This document shows, one piece after another, positions 6,983 through 11,559 of a stretch of 11,559 nucleotides of DNA. A program made the position numbers and the translations under genes. The notes beneath the pieces were generated by a model. It was not told the DNA's origin. It searched no databases and saw nothing but the letters and a program-made list of their open reading frames with translations. The DNA comes from Pavlovales sp. CCMP2436 (taxonomy: Eukaryota > Haptophyta > Pavlovophyceae > Pavlovales). Location: positions 17,412-28,970 of the forward strand of contig MU631457.1 in NCBI GenBank assembly GCA_026770615.1, in the 5' to 3' direction. Numbering within the stretch: the stretch's first letter is position 1; each line of letters begins with the position of its first letter.

Positions 6983-9493
6983 TCAGCGTCGGCTGGGCCG
7001 AACGTCACGCTCGTGGGCTTTGCTCACCTGCTTTTCCGACACAGCGGGCGCTACTCCCGGCTTGGCCCCCGGGTCCTCCGTCTCGAGGGTGTCCCACCAC
7101 TCCAAGTAGTCGCTCGCGGGGGCGGCGTGCTTGGCCGCGAAGAACTGCGCGTGGTTCTTCTGCATGAACTTGAGCAGCTCCTATCGGTTTCCGTAACAGA
7201 TTCAGCAACGGACAAAGAGGGGATGCGCGGGGCGGGTTCAGGGGCCAGTGGCAGGCAGCCGGCCGCCAGCCCGAAGCCGCAGGGAAAAATACCTCCCGGC
7301 GCCGGGTGCACTTGCATTAGCTTGTGAGTTCGTCACCAACCTCACCTCTACCACCATCCCTGCTGCCAGGGCAAATGTCTGACGTCGACCAAGACAGTGA
7401 GTGAACACCACCTGTTGAACCATGCTGAGCCGCTAATCATAATTTATGCTTAGCAGGGGCTACAGGTGCTCGGTTGCTTTCACTTTAATGGCTGCACGAG
7501 CGCCCAATAACGGCCCAACAAAAGTGCAAAAATAACGGCCCAACAAAACAGCAACAATAACGGCCCAACAAAACAGCAACAATAACGGCCCAACAATTTG
7601 AATTGCATCGTTTTACAACCCCCCCTCTCCCCCACACACACACCTGCAGCTTGGCCTGTAGCACGATCCGCTGGTCCGCCTCCATCTTTGTCGCCTCGAG
7701 GTAGGTGGGCAGCTTCACGAGCAGCCGCAGCAGGTGCTCCGCCCCGAAGAGTTCCTCCAGAGGCCTGCCCGCGTGCTCGGCGCTGGCGACCAAGTCCTCG
7801 AACTGCTTGCGCTCGAAGCGGTAGAGCAGGGCCTGTTCGAGGGCCTGCGCACGGGGGGGGGGGTTTGGGGGTAGGGGGGAGTCAGCCCGAGAGTCTGCGC
7901 GTCAACTGCGGGCGGGGGGGGGGGGGGGGGGTTTGGGGGTAGGGGGGAGTCAGCCCGAGAGTCTGCGCGTCAACTGCGGGCGGGGGGGGGGTGGGTGGGT
8001 GATGCGGTTTAGTTACAGATGTTACAGGCGATACAAAAGTTTTGATGATAGATAGATGCGCAGTTTCCCGAACACACGGGCTGCAAGTCTGTAAAAAAAA
8101 AGGAAAAAAAGGCTGCGAGTAAGAAAAAAAAAAACCTGCTGGAAGTAGTTCGCGATTCCCGCGCGAACTTCCGTGTACAGCCGCTCGTGCTGCGAACGCC
8201 GGCCCTGCGTACATTACCACAAGATAAACAATAGCATGGTTCGGGGGTCAGGCTCGAAGTTCGGCTTCGGATGGGCAGCAGTGCTTCGAACCTTGAGGCC
8301 CGAGTCCGGGTCAGTCTTCGCAACCTCCGCCTCTTACTGCTTGTCTGCTGACTGCCGGGCAGCCAGCAATTGCAGCCAGCAAGTGTAGTACGGAGCCGTG
8401 GCGTAGCGCAGCCCCCGGAACTGCGCTCGCCCCGGCCACACTCACACACACACACACACTCTCCTGGAACCGCGCTCGCCCCGGTATTTGAACTGGTAGT
8501 TTAAAAAGATCATGTTACGGTCACGGATTTACAAAATAATACGGTGGGAGGATTTCACCTACACCTTTTAACAGGTACGGTTTTTGCACCGTGAAAGAAT
8601 CAGGTGGTGTTTGATGTGCACACATTAAAGGCCACGCTCACCTTCGCATCGCAGAATTCATCCAGGATTTGCGCGATTGAAGGGCTGCTCGGCAAAGGCA
8701 CCAGCTTGTGCTCGCGTGTCACCGCCTCCCAATCCGCAACCAGTTTAATCTTGAGCGCCTACCAGTGGAAGGGGTGGGTTCAGAGGGGACGCGCAGTCCG
8801 TTAAGACACTAGGCAGCGGGCTGCGGGCAGCAGGCAGCGGGCAGCAGGAAGCAGGAAGTAGGTAACGGGCAGCTATCAGCGGGATAGCTACTGGTAGATG
8901 GCTATTTCTTCGCTCGAAGGTGGGGATCATCCCTCGCAGTAGCCACGACAATGGGCCAGCTAGGAGCTTGTGGGCTAGGGGTTAGGGGGCAGTGGGCAGG
9001 GGCTGGGCTAGTGGGAGAGATGGCAGTAGACCGTAGGATGAAGAGGTACCTGCGGAATGATCAGCTTCATTTCCGCGCGCTCGAGCTCGTCCGAACCCGC
9101 CCCACTCGCATCCGCCGCCGCCGCGCTGCCCGCTGCGGGCTCCCCGCCCGTCGCAACCTGCGAGTCTGCCGCTGTTTTCTTGCGGTGAGCTGCCGGTTTC
9201 GTGGGGACGGCGCTCGGCTCGGGTGGCTCGAGCACCTTGCGCTTCGTCCCCTTAGTAGCGGCGATCTCCGCCGCTATTCTTTCTTTGGCCTCTAGGTTCT
9301 CCTGCGTGCGCTTGCGCAGCCGCTGTTCGGGGACGGTCTCGTCCCAGTTCTTCTTCCAGCCGATGTAGTGCACCAGGTATAACGTTTCAAGCCCGGCGCG
9401 CGGCCTCACCTCGACCACCTTGGCGTCGAACAGGCCCGAACCGTGCATGCAGAGCACCGGCTCGTTCAGGACGAAGTCGGCGGCGGCGGGCAT
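6983..9493 (-). CDS. MRG15/Eaf3-like chromodomain-MRG protein, five exons
   Basis: MRG15 (animals) and Eaf3 (yeast) read H3K36 methylation and tether NuA4/TIP60 acetyltransferase and Sin3/Rpd3S deacetylase complexes. Exons: 9493-9050, 8758-8642, 8204-8136, 7844-7644, 7180-6983, all phase 0, giving 342 residues. The chromo barrel is at about 10-62; by alignment to MRG15 the aromatic cage is F22, Y43, W46, W50, the first being Phe instead of Tyr. A basic Ala/Pro-rich linker (66-140) leads to the MRG domain: IPQ-ALKIKLVADWEAVTREHKL, EVRAGIANYFQQ, ALLYRFERKQFEDL, AEHLLRLLVKLP, ELLKFMQKNHAQFF. ATG 9493 starts right before the barrel. The C-terminus is uncertain: exon 5 holds a strong donor (CAG|GTGAGC, 7028/7027), so a sixth exon is possible. 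Confidence 0.9.
7506..7597. repeat. 25-bp minisatellite, about 3.7 units, in MRG intron 4
   Basis: Units begin at 7506, 7531, 7556 and 7581, each starting AATAACGGCCCAACAA. Units 2 and 3 are identical; unit 1 differs in its last third and unit 4 is truncated. Confidence 0.9.
7853..7991. repeat. 68-bp tandem duplication with G-runs in MRG intron 3
   Basis: The 51-bp core 7863-7913 is repeated exactly at 7931-7981. The cores are bounded by G-runs of 11, 18 and 10 bases. In the transcript these are C-runs, and the one at 7853-7863 lies just before the exon 4 acceptor, where it would serve as polypyrimidine tract. Confidence 0.9.
8416..8484. repeat. CA microsatellite between 19-bp direct repeats, MRG intron 2
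   Basis: GGAACTGCGCTCGCCCCGG at 8417-8435 recurs with one change at 8466-8484. A CA tract of about 10 units (8439-8458) lies between them. Confidence 0.8.
8812..9015. repeat. Purine-rich degenerate repeats in MRG intron 1
   Basis: Two blocks, near 8812-8875 (GGGCAGCAGG-type units) and 8972-9015 (GGGCTAGGGG-type units). They are imperfect and have no clear single period. Confidence 0.6.
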
Positions 9494-9603
9494 CTCGCGT
9501 ACGCAGCGCGCTGAGAAGCGCGCGCGAGTCGTTTTTTTAAAACACACCGGTTTTTTTTGGCCAGAGACAAGGAGCTGGAGCCGTAGTGCATGGGTAGGAG
9601 GGG
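9494..9603 (-). promoter_or_regulatory. Proximal upstream region of the MRG gene
   Basis: Only 110 bp separate the MRG start codon from the first inverted-repeat element. It contains a TTTTTTTAAAA run (9532-9542) and a T8 run (9551-9558), but no canonical TATA box in sense orientation is certain. Confidence 0.35.
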
Positions 9604-9758
9604 CCGGCTCTTAGAAAGCCCCGCAGGGCCCCCGGGGGCCCCGCCGGAGGCGCCTATGTGACTAACATATAACTAATTTGTCACATAGCCCGGGGGCCCA
9701 CGGGGCCCCACGGATACCGCGGATAATCCCCGTACGTTACGCCTTTTCTAAGAGCCGG
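9604..9758. mobile_element. 155-bp MITE-like element, copy 1
   Basis: The 14-bp terminal inverted repeat CCGGCTCTTAGAAA starts at 9604 and its exact complement ends at 9758. The octamer AGGAGGGG flanks it on both sides (9596-9603 and 9759-9766), a perfect target-site duplication. Internally there is a 16-bp GC palindrome near 9627 and a 9-bp inverted repeat (CTATGTGAC 9654-9662, complement 9680-9688) around an AT-rich loop. No coding capacity, so it must be mobilised in trans. Eight-bp duplications fit hAT, P or Zisupton/KDZ transposases; the CCGG terminus does not settle which. It sits 110 bp upstream of the MRG start codon. Confidence 0.92.
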
Positions 9759-9927
9759 AGGAGGGGCTTGCCCTGGAACGCCGTCGAACAATGGAGGCAG
9801 CGCCTGCCGTCGAACTAACAACAAATTCTAGATATTTGCACACAGTCGGGCTGTTAGTGTTATGTTATGTTATGATGCCACTTCTACCGCCTGGGGCGCA
9901 GTTTCTGCGTCCAGGTGCCCCCGTGTG
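9759..9927. other. Spacer between the two MITE copies
   Basis: This unique sequence includes the target duplications at each edge, GCCGTCGAAC twice (near 9780 and 9808), and a short TTATG triplet array near 9858. No gene is supported. Confidence 0.5.
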
Positions 9928-10082
9928 CCGGCTCTTAGAAAGCCCCGCAGGGCCCCCGGGGGCCCCGCCGGAGGCGCCTATGTGACTAACATATAACTAA
10001 CTTGTCACATAGCCCGGGGCCCCACGGGGCCCCACGGATACCGCGGATAATCCCCGTACGTTACGCCTTTTCTAAGAGCCGG
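9928..10082. mobile_element. 155-bp MITE-like element, copy 2
   Basis: It has the same length, orientation and 14-bp terminal inverted repeats as copy 1, with only two substitutions over 155 bp (T/C in the loop and G/C in the GC-rich arm). The flanking octamer CCCGTGTG occurs at 9920-9927 and 10083-10090, a perfect and different target-site duplication. Two independent insertions are therefore shown, rather than a local segmental duplication. Near-identity implies recent movement. Confidence 0.93.
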
Positions 10083-10542
10083 CCCGTGTGTAAGTGTCTG
10101 ATCGTCACTCTGTTGAGTTTCAGCGTCACCTTGCGGTGATAACAAAACGCCGACTGAGCTTCGAAGCAGGCGATTTCGTTTCGAGTTTGGTTGAAGATAA
10201 GTTCCACTGCGGCGTCTCGCCCCATGCACAATCGGGCTGAAAAGCTGCTGAAAGCTGTCCGAGATAGCTTGGACCTTGCGGAGTGCGGAAAGCGGATCCC
10301 GAAGCGCGAAAACCGCGAGAGCGCCACTTCGGCGTCCACCGCCTCGGCGCGAAGGTGGCGATGGGCGCCGACGGAGCGCTCGGCAGGTTTTTGCGAATAT
10401 TGGGTCTTGCCTCCTCCCACAGACCCACACCAGCCCACACGGATTTGTCGTCATCAAAGTTAAAACAAGCTGCCTCCTTGTGCGCAGCCAGTTTGCTGTT
10501 GTTGACAAAAGCTCGGTGAAGGGACATGGCATGACGGAACAT
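10061..10542 (-). other. Weak minus-strand coding signal, product unknown
   Basis: Two overlapping minus frames look protein-like over different parts. One is 10542-10126 (138 residues, with FVNNSKLAAHKEAACFNF then SVWAGVGLWEE). The other is 10438-10061 (125 residues, with AAVELIFNQTRNEIACFEAQ). They could be one gene with a frameshift or intron, or a decayed element. The second frame ends inside MITE copy 2, which supplies its last codons and stop. No family recognised. Confidence 0.2.
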
Positions 10543-10646
10543 AACGGGAACAAAACTATTAATAATGCCAAAATCAAATCAACGCTAAAATCGGACAAGT
10601 TTTGAAGCCGTCGCTCAGAAACAATGGGTACATCTCCGATCTGGCA

Positions 10647-10702
10647 GGGGGTTGGGTTGGGGATTGGGGTTGGGGGCTGGGATTAGGGATTGGGGTTGGG
10701 GA
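10647..10702. repeat. G-rich GGGGTTGGGATT-type tract
   Basis: About 56 bp of degenerate units with at least eight runs of three or more G separated by TT, ATT or CT. It could form G-quadruplexes and resembles degenerate telomere-like repeats, but no regular period holds. Confidence 0.75.
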
Positions 10703-10959
10703 TTTGAGGTTGACATCGCTGCCGCTGGCCTTCTCGCTAACACACAGGGGATCAGTGGATACCCCTAGTAGTTTTATAATTTTTTCCGCTCGAGACCCGT
10801 CATCGTCGGTTCATAACGACGTCACTCTCGCGAGTGAATCCGATGTGTCCGCAGGTACTTCCAGTTGCGCCTGTGCGCTGAAGGCCCATCAATGACAAAA
10901 AATTATATCGTTGAGTTGCCGAAGGTGCCCAAGTCCTCGCCAAGGTTGCCGTCACCTCG

Positions 10960-11280
10960 TCAGGCTCGCCGGTTTCTTTTCCCGTCGTCGTCACCACTGC
11001 TGCTCTCATCACTCGATCTCGAGTGTTTGTCGGGTTTGCCTGCCCAGTTCGCCAGTGGACTGATTACCCTGGTGATGAACTCTGGGATAGACTCGCTCGC
11101 GGCGTGAAAGAGAACGTGCAGCGGTTTTAAATCTCGCGGTTTTGCTTTCCGTTGCGTTGGAACCATTGGTTGGACGTGGTCGGGCGCATTCGCCGCGAGA
11201 AGGCAAGCAGTGAGGTGTTTAGGGACAGCTAAACCGAGCGGAGGGCCGCCTGGGCAGCGCCTGGGCCAGATGCAGTGCAT
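10960..11280 (-). other. Minus-strand open frame with acidic-serine tail, doubtful
   Basis: A frame of 106 codons. Its last half reads like protein (SIPEFITRVISPLANWAGKP, then SSDESSSGDDDGKRNRR, a nuclear-protein-like acidic/serine and basic tail). Its first half is unconvincing, and its ATG overlaps the start region of the plus-strand gene at 11270. No family recognised. Confidence 0.2.
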
Positions 11281-11559
11281 GCCGTCTCGCCGTAAGAGCG
11301 CGCAGGTGCACTACACGCCCTCTCGACCGCTGCTTATAGCCCATAGCCCGATTGAGGATGGAGTCCCGCCGTTGCCCGTGCAGCGGCCGACCCGGATCGA
11401 GCGCGACGGGAATCACCTGAAGCGCAAGCTATCCCTCGCGGAGGTGCTAGGCCAGATTGAGTCGATCGATCTTTCGCACGACAGCTCGACGCTAGTGGTG
11501 GGCGGGTCCAAGGGCGAGTTGATCGTCGTCAAGGTGCGCTGTGCGGGCAGCTCGGGGGG
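11270..11559 (+). CDS. 5' exon of a possible WD40/beta-propeller protein (runs off window)
   Basis: The frame begins ATG 11270 (a second ATG in frame at 11279) and stays open to the window end with strong GC third-position bias. A basic 40-residue start (MPSRRKSAQVHYTPSRPLL) leads into KRKLSLAEVLGQIESIDLSH, then SSTLVVGGSKGELIVVK. The pattern IDLS-x-D-x3-LVVGG-x2-GELIVV fits one WD40-type blade (two strands). A donor-like AAG|GTGCGC at 11533/11534 suggests the exon ends there. The frame has no stop upstream until 11105-11107, so the true start could be further 5'. One partial blade is weak evidence for a propeller. Confidence 0.45.
   Translation, partial: MQCMPSRRKSAQVHYTPSRPLLIAHSPIEDGVPPLPVQRPTRIERDGNHLKRKLSLAEVLGQIESIDLSHDSSTLVVGGSKGELIVVKVRCAGSSG

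Noticed and set aside
7506..7597. CRISPR-like look of the 25-bp repeats
   Set aside because: The units are directly adjacent without unique spacers and lie within an intron of a eukaryotic gene.
150..9848. Shared TTCTAGATATTT-CACAC word near 150 and near 9826
   Set aside because: A 12-base exact match is expected by chance in a window of this size and the flanks do not align.

Overview
The window comes from the nuclear genome of a eukaryote, most likely a unicellular alga or other protist. The evidence is a chromatin gene split by four GT-AG introns, eukaryote-type genes separated by AT-rich spacers, microsatellites, and a short inverted-repeat transposon family. Two genes of bacterial/organellar type (an RsuA-like pseudouridine synthase and a YacP/Rae1-like NYN nuclease) would suit a plastid-bearing lineage, but the species cannot be named from sequence alone. 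Coding exons are GC-rich; most introns and spacers are AT-rich or simple-repeat rich. Every intron whose ends I could fix is phase 0 with the pattern AG|GT...AG|G.

Layout. 1-474: probable 3' end of a plus-strand gene whose start lies outside the window; its last exon is 283-474 and its product is unrecognised. 475-1788: AT-rich spacer with two TA microsatellites, a CA microsatellite and an A-rich open frame (952-1500) that may be a retroelement relic. 1789-2883 (minus): RsuA/RluB-family pseudouridine synthase. 2992-4017 (plus): NYN-domain protein of the YacP/Rae1 type, head-to-head with the previous gene across 108 bp. 4325-5404 (minus): NUDT22-like UDP-sugar Nudix hydrolase containing a 174-nt stop-free intron. 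5405-6980: mostly non-coding, with a zinc-finger relic, inverted repeats and a perfect palindrome. 6983-9493 (minus): MRG15/Eaf3-like chromatin reader in five (possibly six) exons. 9604-9758 and 9928-10082: two nearly identical 155-bp inverted-repeat elements, each with a perfect 8-bp target-site duplication. 10083-11269: spacer with weakly supported minus-strand frames and a G-rich tract. 11270-11559: 5' exon of a plus-strand gene, possibly a WD40/beta-propeller protein, running off the end.

The genes do not form one pathway. The pseudouridine synthase and NYN nuclease share a promoter region and both belong to families acting on rRNA or ribosome-associated RNA, so co-expression is plausible. 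The strongest unusual signals are the mobile-element pair and the in-frame intron that cuts the Nudix box of the NUDT22-like gene.
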